From Lachnospiraceae bacterium (lineage in GTDB: Bacteria > Bacillota > Clostridia > Lachnospirales > Lachnospiraceae): a DNA stretch of 64,000 nt. A program made the translations under genes and the position numbers. Positions within the stretch are counted from its first letter, which is position 1. Every line of letters begins with the position of its first letter. Location: NCBI GenBank assembly GCA_003979345.1, contig RYVZ01000002.1:105845-169844 (forward strand). Direction: 5' to 3'. Below, in pieces: positions 17,088 to 24,706 of this stretch. The notes below the pieces were generated by a model. That model ran no database searches, was not told the DNA's origin, and saw nothing but the letters and a program-made list of their open reading frames with translations.

Positions 17088-18491
17088 ATGAAAAGTGTAG
17101 CATTACATAATCTTGGCTGCAAGGTGAATGCCTATGAAATGGACGTTATGAGGCAAAATCTACAAGAAAACGGTTATGAAATTGTATCATTTGCTCAAAA
17201 AGCGGATGTTTATATTGTGAACACTTGTACCGTGACAAATATTGCGGATCGAAAAAGCAGGCAGATGTTACATCGCGCCAGAAAGAACAATCCGGCGGCC
17301 GTGATCGTGGCGGTGGGCTGTTATGTACAGCACGAAGCGGAAAGCCAGTCTGCGGCAGATGACGCACCTTCTCTTCAGGCAGAAGCGCTTGGAGCCGATA
17401 TTATCATAGGAAATAACCGTAAAAACCAGATCGTCCGTATTTTGGACGAATATTTTAAGAGCCATGCGGTGCAGGACAATTTGATCGATATAGCGCGCAC
17501 GGATGAGTATGAGCGGCTTTTTTTGAAAAAACCGCAGGAACATACGCGTGCCTTTCTCAAGATACAGGATGGATGTAATCAGTTCTGCACTTATTGCGCC
17601 ATACCATATGCGCGGGGGCGCGTGAGGAGCAGAGAGCCGGGAGAGGTTCTTTCGGAAGCGCGCGTGCTGGCGGATGCCGGATGCAGGGAGATCGTGCTGA
17701 CAGGAATCCACTTAAGCTCCTACGGGCTGGATTTTCCCGGCGTGCGTTCTGCGGATTACCGGGATGCCGTAAAAGCAGGATTTCTTGCGGAGCTGATCGG
17801 ACGTCTGGCTGAAATTCCGGAACTGGCACGCATCCGTCTTGGATCGCTGGAGCCGCAGATCGTGACGAAAGAATTTGCGGAGCGGCTGGCGGAGTGTGAA
17901 AAGCTCTGTCCGCACTTTCATTTATCGCTTCAAAGCGGATCTGATACCGTCTTAAAAAGGATGAACCGCCGTTATACGACAGAAGAATTTGAGGGAGGCG
18001 TCCGGATTCTGCGGGAGGCATTTGACAGGGTTGCGATCACGACGGATGTGATCGTCGGATTCCCCGGAGAGACGGAAGAGGAGTTTGCCGCGACAAAAGC
18101 GTTTGCGGAGCGTGTTGGTTTTTATGAAATGCATGTGTTTCCATATTCCAAACGGGCCGGAACACCGGCTGCACGTATGAAAGACCAGATTTCCGAACAC
18201 ATCAAGGCGGAAAGAAGCAAAGAGCTGATCGCGATTGGAGAGAAGCTTTCCGGACGATACCGTGCAGGGCTGATCGGGCAGAAGATGGAGATCCTGACGG
18301 AGGAAGTAAAAGACATCGGCGGAATGCGCGTTCTTGTCGGACATACCAAAGATTATGTGCCTGCCGCCGTGCCGGAGCATGCATCGGAAACGAACCGGAT
18401 CGTGTGCGGCGTTGGAGAAAGGCTTCTGACGGAGGGCGGACAGCAGCTTGTACTGATGCGGGAGCCTCATGACGAAAGTTTCATTGCATAA
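17088..18491 (+). CDS. mtaB: tRNA t6A37 methylthiotransferase MtaB
   Basis: Radical-SAM methylthiotransferase that converts t6A37 to ms2t6A in tRNA. The 467 residues have the N-terminal UPF0004 domain with cluster ligands Cys11, Cys47 and Cys78, the radical-SAM motif CNQFCTYC, and a C-terminal TRAM-like region. The LGCKVNAYE start is typical of MtaB/YqeV rather than MiaB. In Bacillus it closes hrcA-grpE-dnaK-dnaJ-yqeT-yqeU-yqeV; here it is separated from rsmE by 3 kb. The Shine-Dalgarno is weak. Confidence 0.92.
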   Translation: MKSVALHNLGCKVNAYEMDVMRQNLQENGYEIVSFAQKADVYIVNTCTVTNIADRKSRQMLHRARKNNPAAVIVAVGCYVQHEAESQSAADDAPSLQAEALGADIIIGNNRKNQIVRILDEYFKSHAVQDNLIDIARTDEYERLFLKKPQEHTRAFLKIQDGCNQFCTYCAIPYARGRVRSREPGEVLSEARVLADAGCREIVLTGIHLSSYGLDFPGVRSADYRDAVKAGFLAELIGRLAEIPELARIRLGSLEPQIVTKEFAERLAECEKLCPHFHLSLQSGSDTVLKRMNRRYTTEEFEGGVRILREAFDRVAITTDVIVGFPGETEEEFAATKAFAERVGFYEMHVFPYSKRAGTPAARMKDQISEHIKAERSKELIAIGEKLSGRYRAGLIGQKMEILTEEVKDIGGMRVLVGHTKDYVPAAVPEHASETNRIVCGVGERLLTEGGQQLVLMREPHDESFIA

Positions 18492-18512
18492 TTGCCAAAA
18501 GTAGGGTAAAAT
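18484..18512 (+). promoter_or_regulatory. Putative promoter of the ireB operon
   Basis: TTGCAT (18484-18489) and TAAAAT (18507-18512) are 17 bases apart. The -35 overlaps the last codons of mtaB, and ireB starts 75 bp downstream. Confidence 0.45.
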
Positions 18513-18586
18513 AGGTACAGTATTGTACGCGTGTAAAGTGCCGGTGCTATCCGGCGCAGATCATCTCGGATAAAGGAAGTGGCTAT

Positions 18587-18862
18587 ATGGCGGACTTGGG
18601 GAACACACAATTTTTCAGAGTAGAGACAGAGCCGGAGGTTCAGGTGCAGGAGGTCCTGCATGCGGTGTATGAAGCGCTGACGGAGAAGGGCTATAATCCG
18701 GTGAATCAGATTGTCGGATATATCATGTCGGGAGATCCGACCTATATTACGAGCCATAAGAATGCCAGAACCATGATCATGAAGGTGGAACGTGATGAGC
18801 TGGTGGAAGAGATGCTGACGCAGTATATTCGATCCTGCGGCTGGAACGGGGAACGGGACTGA
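18587..18862 (+). CDS. ireB: IreB family regulatory phosphoprotein
   Basis: Small cytoplasmic protein of 91 residues (UPF0297/YrzL), with the conserved core VYEALTEKGYNPVNQIVGYIMSGDPTYITSHKNAR. In Enterococcus IreB is phosphorylated by the Ser/Thr kinase IreK and negatively affects cephalosporin resistance. It heads the conserved block ireB-ruvX-DUF1292, as in Bacillus yrzL-yrrK-yrzB. Start ATG 18587 has AAGGAAG upstream. Confidence 0.95.
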   Translation: MADLGNTQFFRVETEPEVQVQEVLHAVYEALTEKGYNPVNQIVGYIMSGDPTYITSHKNARTMIMKVERDELVEEMLTQYIRSCGWNGERD

Positions 18863-18904
18863 AAAGAGATTTACGCTGATTGCGCAGGAATGGGGATATG
18901 ATTG

Positions 18905-19453
18905 ATGCGGATTATGGGATTGGATTTTGGTTCAAAGACGGTGGGTGTCGCAGTAAGCGATGAACTGCTGATCACTGCGCAGGCAAAAGAGATCATTCGC
19001 AGGGAACGTGAGGATAAGCTTCGCAGGACATGTGCGCGGATCGAGGAACTGATAGAAGAGTACGGTGTGGAACGGATCGTGCTCGGACTTCCGAAGAATA
19101 TGAACGATACACAGGGCGACCGTGCTGAGAAGACACGCGAATTTGGGGACATGCTGATAAGGCGCACGGGGCTTGACGTGGTATACTGGGATGAGCGGTT
19201 AACGACAGTGGCGGCAGATAAAGTGATGATGGAGACTGGGATCCGCAGGGAGCACCGCCGCGACTATGTGGACATGATCGCGGCCGCCCTGATCCTGCAG
19301 GGCTATCTGGATCATCTTGCGATGCAGACTGGCGGCGCAGGTAAAACTGCTGATGTGGCAGCGGATCACGTGGAAAACGGCAGGAAACAGACCGAAAACG
19401 ATAGGAAACAGACTGAAAACAGGGAACAGGCTGAAAACGGGAAATTGGCGTGA
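18905..19453 (+). CDS. ruvX: Holliday junction resolvase-like RuvX/YqgF with repetitive tail
   Basis: RNase H-fold protein of 182 residues, implicated in Holliday-junction resolution and 16S rRNA 5'-end maturation. Conserved motifs are GLDFGSKTVGVAVSD, VLGLPKNM, WDERLTT and RRDYVDMIAA. Residues after about 140 form a hydrophilic tail built of three near-copies of a [K/R]-Q-[T/A]-E-N unit, absent from most homologues. ATG 18905 is preferred over TTG 18902. The stop overlaps a GTG of the next frame. Confidence 0.93.
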   Translation: MRIMGLDFGSKTVGVAVSDELLITAQAKEIIRREREDKLRRTCARIEELIEEYGVERIVLGLPKNMNDTQGDRAEKTREFGDMLIRRTGLDVVYWDERLTTVAADKVMMETGIRREHRRDYVDMIAAALILQGYLDHLAMQTGGAGKTADVAADHVENGRKQTENDRKQTENREQAENGKLA

Positions 19454-19476
19454 ATGCGGCACAGGGAAAAGAAAGA

Positions 19477-19725
19477 ATGGAAGAAGATCAGATCGTTTTA
19501 GAGGGCGAGAACGGCGAAAAACTGGTGTTTTATGTGCTAGAGCAGACGCGGATAGCGGGAAAGAGCTATCTGCTTGTGACAGACAGCAGGGACGGGGACG
19601 CGGAGGCGTTCATTCTGCGCGATGATTCCGAAGATACGGACAAAGAGAGCGTGTATGTGTTCGTGGAGGATGATGCGGAGTTTGAAGCGATCTCAGGCGT
19701 TTTTGAAGGAATGCTGGATGAGTAA
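19477..19725 (+). CDS. DUF1292 domain protein (UPF0473, YrzB-like)
   Basis: Small acidic protein of 82 residues, function unknown, with the DUF1292 pattern IVLEGENGEKLVFYVLEQ ... YLLVTD ... DKESVYVFVEDDAEFEAI. ATG 19477 has AGGGA about eight bases upstream; a GTG at 19450 that overlaps the ruvX stop would add nine residues and is an alternative. Its place after ireB-ruvX is conserved across Firmicutes. Confidence 0.88.
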   Translation: MEEDQIVLEGENGEKLVFYVLEQTRIAGKSYLLVTDSRDGDAEAFILRDDSEDTDKESVYVFVEDDAEFEAISGVFEGMLDE

Positions 19726-19802
19726 ATGTAACGGTTTCCGGTTATAATCAAGACAGATCATGAGACCGGAAAATACGAATCTGAAATGTGGAGGAATTTT
19801 TT

Positions 19803-21485
19803 TTGAAAAGAAAGGAAAAAGAAGGAAGCCGGGCTTCATCACTGCGGATCATTCCGCTCGGGGGGCTGGAGCAGATCGGCATGAACATTACTGCCTTCGA
19901 GTATGAGGACAGTATTATTGTGGTGGATTGCGGGCTCAGTTTTCCCGCGGACGATATGCTCGGGATTGATCTTGTTATTCCCGATGTGACATACTTAAAA
20001 GAACATATCGATAAGGTGAAAGGGTTTGTGATCACGCATGGTCATGAGGATCATATCGGCGCACTGCCCTATGTCTTAAAGGAGATCAACGTACCAATCT
20101 ATGCGACGCGTTTAACGATGGGGATCATTGAGAATAAATTGCGTGAGCATGAATTGATGAAGGTAACAAAACGTAAAGTCGTAAAATTCGGGCAGTCTAT
20201 CAATTTGGGACAGTTCCGTGTCGAATATATCAAGACGAATCACAGTATTGTGGATGCGGCGGCGCTTGCTATTTATTCGCCGGCCGGCACAGTCGTTCAC
20301 ACCGGGGATTTTAAGGTGGATTATACACCGGTGTTCGGCGATGCGATCGATCTCGGAAGATTTGCGGAGATCGGCAGAAAGGGCGTACTCGCGCTCATGT
20401 GCGATTCGACCAATGCGGAGAGACCCGGATTTACACTGTCGGAAAAGACTGTCGGAAAGACGATCGATACGATTTTTCAGGAGCATAAAGATACGCGTAT
20501 CATTATCGCGACGTTTGCATCGAATGTGGACCGTGTACAGCAGATCATCAATTCTGCGTACCGGTTCGGGCGCAAAGTTGTCGTGGAAGGGCGCAGTATG
20601 GTGAATATCATCGAGACGGCGTCCGCCCTTGAATGCCTGAATATCCCGGAAAATACGCTGATCGATATCGAGCAGCTCAAGAATTATCCTGATGAGCAGA
20701 CCGTCATTATCACGACGGGGTCTCAGGGTGAGAGTATGGCGGCGTTAAGCCGTATGGCGAACAGTACGCACAGAAAAATATCGATCAAACCGAACGATAC
20801 GATCATTTTTTCATCGAACCCGATTCCGGGCAATGAAAAGGCCGTCACGAACGTGATCAATGAATTACTGGTGAAGGGTGCGGACGTGATCTTTCAGGAT
20901 GTACATGTGTCAGGACATGCGTGTCAGGAGGAGATCAAGCTGATCTATACGCTGACAAGACCGAAATACGCGATTCCGGTGCACGGGGAATATAAGCACT
21001 TAAAAGCACAGGCGAAGCTTGCAGCGGAGCTTGGTATTCCCAAAGAGCGCATTTTTATTATTTCATCAGGCGATGTGCTGGAACTCTCGGATGAAAAGGC
21101 GGGAGTGACTGAAAGGGTGGCGGTAGGCGAAGTTCTCGTTGACGGGCTTGGCGTAGGAGACGTCGGCAATGTTGTGCTTCGTGACAGACAGCATCTGGCG
21201 GAGGATGGCATCATCATTGTCGTGATGGCGCTTGATTCCTATTCAGGACAGCTTGCGTCGGGACCGGAGATCGTTTCGCGAGGATTCGTGTACGTGCGCG
21301 AATCGGATGAACTGATGGCTGAGGCGAGGGAGCTTGTGTCCGCACAGGTACTGCGGTGCCTTGACCGCAATGTGACGGACTGGGGAAAGATCAAGGCGAC
21401 GATCAAAGACAGCCTGAGTGATTTTGTATGGAAGAAGACGAAACGCAGACCGATGATCCTGCCGATCATCATGGATGTGGAATAA
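19803..21485 (+). CDS. rnj: ribonuclease J
   Basis: Metallo-beta-lactamase/beta-CASP RNase with 5'-3' exonuclease and endonuclease activity in mRNA decay. The 560 residues have the zinc motif HGHEDHIGALPY, further ligands in HTGDFKVD and the C-terminal HGEYKHL motif. TTG 19803 is chosen because GTGGAGG ends eight bases upstream; a GTG at 19788 overlaps that site. A TATAAT (19743-19748) lies upstream without a clear -35. It is inserted, with ylbF, into the block that in Bacillus runs yrzB-yrrL. Confidence 0.95.
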   Translation: MKRKEKEGSRASSLRIIPLGGLEQIGMNITAFEYEDSIIVVDCGLSFPADDMLGIDLVIPDVTYLKEHIDKVKGFVITHGHEDHIGALPYVLKEINVPIYATRLTMGIIENKLREHELMKVTKRKVVKFGQSINLGQFRVEYIKTNHSIVDAAALAIYSPAGTVVHTGDFKVDYTPVFGDAIDLGRFAEIGRKGVLALMCDSTNAERPGFTLSEKTVGKTIDTIFQEHKDTRIIIATFASNVDRVQQIINSAYRFGRKVVVEGRSMVNIIETASALECLNIPENTLIDIEQLKNYPDEQTVIITTGSQGESMAALSRMANSTHRKISIKPNDTIIFSSNPIPGNEKAVTNVINELLVKGADVIFQDVHVSGHACQEEIKLIYTLTRPKYAIPVHGEYKHLKAQAKLAAELGIPKERIFIISSGDVLELSDEKAGVTERVAVGEVLVDGLGVGDVGNVVLRDRQHLAEDGIIIVVMALDSYSGQLASGPEIVSRGFVYVRESDELMAEARELVSAQVLRCLDRNVTDWGKIKATIKDSLSDFVWKKTKRRPMILPIIMDVE

Positions 21486-21517
21486 AAAAACAAACAATTC
21501 AAAGGACTGAAGATGCC

Positions 21518-21868
21518 ATGAAAAATGTAGAGCAGGCAGTCAATGAGTTTATTGGCTGTGTAAAGGATTCGGAAACCTATCAAAAGTATATGCAGGAGCG
21601 CAAGCGGCTTGAGATGTTTCCTGATCTGAAACAGCGGATCGACGAGTATCGTAAAAATTTATACCTGCTGCAAAATACCGAGGATGGCGATACGCTGTTT
21701 GACGAGGTGGAGCAGCTCGAAGCGGAGGGGACAAGCCTCAGGGACAACAGGCTTGTCAGTGATTTCCTTGCGGCAGAGCTTGCTTTTTGCAGGATGATGC
21801 AGGAGATTTACACCTGGATCACGGCGGAGCTGGAGTTTGATATGACGTTTAGCGGTTCGGAGTATTGA
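21518..21868 (+). CDS. ylbF: YlbF family regulator
   Basis: Helical protein of 116 residues of the YlbF/YmcA family. In Bacillus such proteins form the Y-complex that directs RNase Y mRNA cleavage. The sequence shows the family pattern VNEFIGCVKDSETYQKYMQ ... PDLKQRIDEYRKN. It starts 32 bp after RNase J, so an RNA-decay gene pair is likely. ATG 21518 is set by homology and AAGGA upstream. Confidence 0.85.
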   Translation: MKNVEQAVNEFIGCVKDSETYQKYMQERKRLEMFPDLKQRIDEYRKNLYLLQNTEDGDTLFDEVEQLEAEGTSLRDNRLVSDFLAAELAFCRMMQEIYTWITAELEFDMTFSGSEY

Positions 21869-21905
21869 TACACTGTCAGACATTTGGAAAGGAACGGGTT
21901 ATAAA

Positions 21906-22283
21906 ATGGATGTAAAGCAGATCATCAGGGGGATCGCGGCGCTTGTGATCAAAGTGGCGGTAGCAGTTCTTGTGGTATTCCTAATATACCGTCTCGCCCT
22001 GTCAGCGTATACGTTCGGTTACCGTATTTTTGCAGAGGAACCGATGACGGAAGGGGAAGGAGTTACCGTGACGGTGGCAGTGACTGAGGAGGATGATGTG
22101 CGGTCGCTTGGACAGAAATTGTACGACAAGGGATTGATCCGCAGCACGAGGCTCTTTTATTTTCAGGAGATGTTTTCTAATTACCATGGAATTGAGCAGC
22201 CGGGGGTCTATGAACTGAATACGAGTATGACGGTCGAGGAAATGTTGAAAAAGATTTCCGAGGGGATGCCGGAGGGAAATTAG
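21906..22283 (+). CDS. Short MltG/YceG-like membrane protein without catalytic domain
   Basis: A 125-residue protein with an N-terminal cytoplasmic basic stretch, one membrane segment (about residues 10-35) and an extracellular LysM-like YceG N-terminal module (VTEEDDVRSLGQKLYDKGLI, PGVYELNTSMTVEEMLKKI). Full MltG endolytic transglycosylases have about 340 residues and a catalytic Glu; that domain is absent. It occupies the yrrL (mltG) position before yrrM. It may bind or regulate a peptidoglycan enzyme; this is inference. Confidence 0.7.
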   Translation: MDVKQIIRGIAALVIKVAVAVLVVFLIYRLALSAYTFGYRIFAEEPMTEGEGVTVTVAVTEEDDVRSLGQKLYDKGLIRSTRLFYFQEMFSNYHGIEQPGVYELNTSMTVEEMLKKISEGMPEGN

Positions 22284-22285
22284 CT

Positions 22286-22933
22286 GTGGTTGTGGATGAA
22301 AGAATGATTGCCTTTATCAATTCTCTTGATAAAGGCAATTCGGCGTTTTTATATGAATTGGAAAAGACTGCGCACGAGACGGCGGTTCCTATTGTACGGA
22401 CGCAGACGCAGGCACTTCTGCGGTTTCTTTTGAAATTGACAAAACCGGGGCGCATTCTTGAAGTTGGTACGGCAATCGGGTTTTCGGCTCTGCTCATGAG
22501 CGATGCTGCGCCGCAGGCTGCGATCACGACGATCGAGAAATATGAAAAAAGGATTCCTCTTGCAAAAGAAAATTTTCGCAGAGCCGGCAGGGAGGAGCAG
22601 ATCACGCTGCTGGAGGGGGACGCTGCGGATATGTTAAAAGAACTGACCGGAAGCTATGATTTTATTTTTATGGATGCTGCAAAGGGACAGTATTCTCATT
22701 TTTTCCCGGATGTATTCCGCCTGCTTGCGCAGGGTGGACTGCTCGTATCGGACAATGTACTGCAGGACGGGGATGTGATAGAATCGCGCTATGCGGTCAC
22801 GAGACGCAACCGTACGATCCATGCGAGGATGAGGGAATATCTGTATACGCTGACGCATCATGAGGGATTGGAAACAACGATCCTGCCGGTCGGGGACGGC
22901 GTGGCGCTGAGTACAAAAAATGAAGAAAAATGA
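22286..22933 (+). CDS. trmR: SAM-dependent O-methyltransferase (YrrM-like; probable TrmR)
   Basis: Class I methyltransferase of 215 residues in the caffeoyl-CoA/catechol O-methyltransferase family. The SAM motif is LEVGTAIGFSALLM and the metal/catalytic region is FIFMDAAKGQY followed by SDNVLQDG. In Bacillus YrrM (TrmR) methylates 5-hydroxyuridine in tRNA to mo5U, and its neighbours yrrN/yrrO make ho5U; the U32 gene follows here too, so that role is likely. GTG 22286 has GGAGGG nine bases upstream and begins 2 bp after the previous stop. Confidence 0.8.
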   Translation: MVVDERMIAFINSLDKGNSAFLYELEKTAHETAVPIVRTQTQALLRFLLKLTKPGRILEVGTAIGFSALLMSDAAPQAAITTIEKYEKRIPLAKENFRRAGREEQITLLEGDAADMLKELTGSYDFIFMDAAKGQYSHFFPDVFRLLAQGGLLVSDNVLQDGDVIESRYAVTRRNRTIHARMREYLYTLTHHEGLETTILPVGDGVALSTKNEEK

Positions 22934-22940
22934 AGAAAAA

Positions 22941-22997
22941 ATGAAGATTTTCTAAGGCAGGAAAATACCCTGCCCAAGAAAATCTAAGTCATTTTTA
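22941..22997 (+). terminator. CTAAG-type two-tier hairpin after yrrM
   Basis: The outer stem is AGATTTTCT (22945-22953) with AGAAAATCT (22977-22985), clamped by ATGA/TCAT. The inner stem is GGCAGG (22956-22961) with CCTGCC (22969-22974). It ends in TTTTT. The layout equals those at 15227, 26860 and 38912, with compensated outer-stem differences. Confidence 0.7.
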
Positions 22998-23001
22998 TAA
23001 A

Positions 23002-23090
23002 GAATCGCGAAGCGATTCTTTTGAATCAGAGAAGCGATTCTTTTGAATCAGAGAAGCGATTCTTTTAGAACAGAGAAGTGATTCTTATTA
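23002..23090. repeat. 22-bp tandem repeat, about four copies, hairpin-forming
   Basis: Copies begin at 23002, 23023, 23045 and 23067. The core is GAAGCGATTCTTTT. The first copy is a perfect hairpin GAATCGC-gaa-GCGATTC followed by TTTT, like a terminator; copies 2 and 3 are identical with GAATCAGA on the left arm; copy 4 is degenerate. No spacers of CRISPR type exist. Confidence 0.75.
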
Positions 23091-23136
23091 GAATGCAAGG
23101 CGATGCTTTTTACGGAATAGATGATCAGTCAGGAAA

Positions 23137-24399
23137 ATGGAGAGGGATATGAGGAATGAGAAGAGGGCGGGCAAGCCGGAGTTATTGATACCGGCGGGAA
23201 GCCTTGAAGTGTTGAAGACAGCAGTTATATTTGGCGCGGATGCCGTGTATATCGGGGGAGAGGAATTCGGACTGCGCGCAAAGGCGAAGAATTTTTCGAC
23301 GCAGGAAATGGAAGAAGGCATCGCGTTTGCGCATGAGCGCGGCGTGCGGGTCTATGTGACTGCTAATATTTTTGCACATAACGAAGATCTTGCCGCGGCG
23401 GGAGATTATTTCCGGGAACTGAAAAAGATCGGTCCGGATGCGCTGATCATTTCCGATCCGGGGATGTTTATGCTGGCAAAGGAAATTTGTCCGGAGATGG
23501 AGCTTCATATTTCCACACAGGCAAATAATACGAATTACGGGACATACCGGTTTTGGTGGGATCTGGGCGCGCGCAGGGTCGTATCCGCAAGGGAGCTGTC
23601 GCTGAAGGAGATCCGGGAGATTCGCGGACAGATTCCGCAGGAAATGGAGATAGAGACGTTTGTTCATGGGGCGATGTGTATTTCGTATTCGGGAAGATGC
23701 CTGCTAAGCAATTATTTTACGGGCAGGGATGCAAACCGCGGCGCGTGTACGCACCCGTGCCGATGGAATTATGCGGTTGTTGAGGAGACGCGGCCGGGCG
23801 AATATCTTCCGGTATATGAAAATGAACGGGGTACATTCCTGTTTAATTCTAAGGATTTATGTATGGTGGAGCACATTCCCGAACTGGTGGAAGCGGGGAT
23901 TGACAGCTTTAAGGTTGAAGGACGCATGAAGACGGCGCTGTATGTGGCGACGGTGGCGAGAACTTACCGGATGGCGATCGATGATTATTTTGATTCGCCG
24001 GATCGCTATAAAGAACGGATCCCGCTGTATCGCGAAGAGATCGCAAAATGTACGCACCGCAGATTTACGACCGGATTTTTTTACGGAAAACCGGATCAGG
24101 ATGCGCAGATCTACGATGAGAACACTTATATCAACGAATATGTTTATCTTGGCATGATAGAAGAGGTGGCAGAGGATGGAAGCTGCCGCATCACCCAGCG
24201 CAACAAATTTGCGGTCGGTGACGAAGTGGAGTTGATGCGGCCGGACGGGAGCAATGTGCCGGTTAAGGTGCTTGGCATGAAGACCGAAGACGGCGAAAAC
24301 GTACAAAGCTGTCCGCATCCGCAGCAGATACTGGATCTGACGCTTTCAGAGACGGCATCGCAGTATGATCTGCTCAGAGCCCAACGAAAAAACGGTTGA
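23137..24399 (+). CDS. trhP: U32 family protein, tRNA 5-hydroxyuridine synthase (TrhP/YrrO-like)
   Basis: Peptidase-family-U32 protein of 420 residues. Members of this branch make 5-hydroxyuridine at the tRNA wobble position. The family motif runs from HGAMCISYSGRC to GACTHPCRW, with cysteines that can bind a cluster; SFKVEGRMK follows. The N-terminal LLIPAGSLEVL and DAVYIGG are typical. Context with YrrM fits ho5U/mo5U synthesis. ATG 23137 has a modest AGGA; ATG 23149 behind GGAGAGGG is an alternative. Confidence 0.85.
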   Translation: MERDMRNEKRAGKPELLIPAGSLEVLKTAVIFGADAVYIGGEEFGLRAKAKNFSTQEMEEGIAFAHERGVRVYVTANIFAHNEDLAAAGDYFRELKKIGPDALIISDPGMFMLAKEICPEMELHISTQANNTNYGTYRFWWDLGARRVVSARELSLKEIREIRGQIPQEMEIETFVHGAMCISYSGRCLLSNYFTGRDANRGACTHPCRWNYAVVEETRPGEYLPVYENERGTFLFNSKDLCMVEHIPELVEAGIDSFKVEGRMKTALYVATVARTYRMAIDDYFDSPDRYKERIPLYREEIAKCTHRRFTTGFFYGKPDQDAQIYDENTYINEYVYLGMIEEVAEDGSCRITQRNKFAVGDEVELMRPDGSNVPVKVLGMKTEDGENVQSCPHPQQILDLTLSETASQYDLLRAQRKNG

Positions 24400-24424
24400 C
24401 CGGTGTCGCGGGGCATAGTACAAT
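24396..24424 (+). promoter_or_regulatory. Distal promoter for the glnN leader
   Basis: TTGACC (24396-24401) and TACAAT (24419-24424) are 17 bases apart. The -35 overlaps the trhP stop codon, and the predicted leader is about 275 nt. Confidence 0.55.
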
Positions 24425-24523
24425 CAAGAGCGGAAATGTGCCTGAAGCATGTCCCGGTGCGCGTGCAAATATCAGGTATGGATATCGGATTTCTGAAAAA
24501 ATAGGAAAATTTGTGATTGGGGC

Positions 24524-24552
24524 TTGCATTTTTATTCATTTTAGGGTATGGT
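24524..24552 (+). promoter_or_regulatory. Proximal promoter for glnN
   Basis: TTGCAT (24524-24529) and TATGGT (24547-24552) are 17 bases apart. This would give a leader of about 150 nt. Confidence 0.5.
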
Positions 24553-24652
24553 TATGAAAATGAAAGTGATTTCGCAGAAGCGGTCGTGAGAAAGCGGAAG
24601 ACTGTTTTGCGAAGGAGGCTTTCGTACATACAGGTACCTGAACGATGATGTT

Positions 24653-24686
24653 CCAAAAGCAATTTTGGGGCATTTTTTGTTTTTGT
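24653..24686 (+). promoter_or_regulatory. Terminator-like attenuator hairpin in the glnN leader
   Basis: CCAAAA-gcaa-TTTTGG is followed by GGCATTTTTTGTTTTTG. It lies 21 bases before the glnN start and downstream of both promoters. Further hairpins upstream (24572-24612, 24611-24625, 24641-24654) could form competing folds. The pattern suggests control by premature termination. Confidence 0.55.
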
Positions 24687-24706
24687 AAGGGAAAGGGAGG
24701 AGCATT

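Noticed and set aside
23002..23090. CRISPR-like array
   Set aside because: The units are directly adjacent with no unique spacers and there are no cas genes; it is a simple tandem repeat.
24560..24690. ANTAR-type tandem hexaloop antiterminator in the glnN leader
   Set aside because: One hairpin has a six-base loop (GATGAT) but lacks the required A at loop position 1, and no matching second hexaloop hairpin was found.
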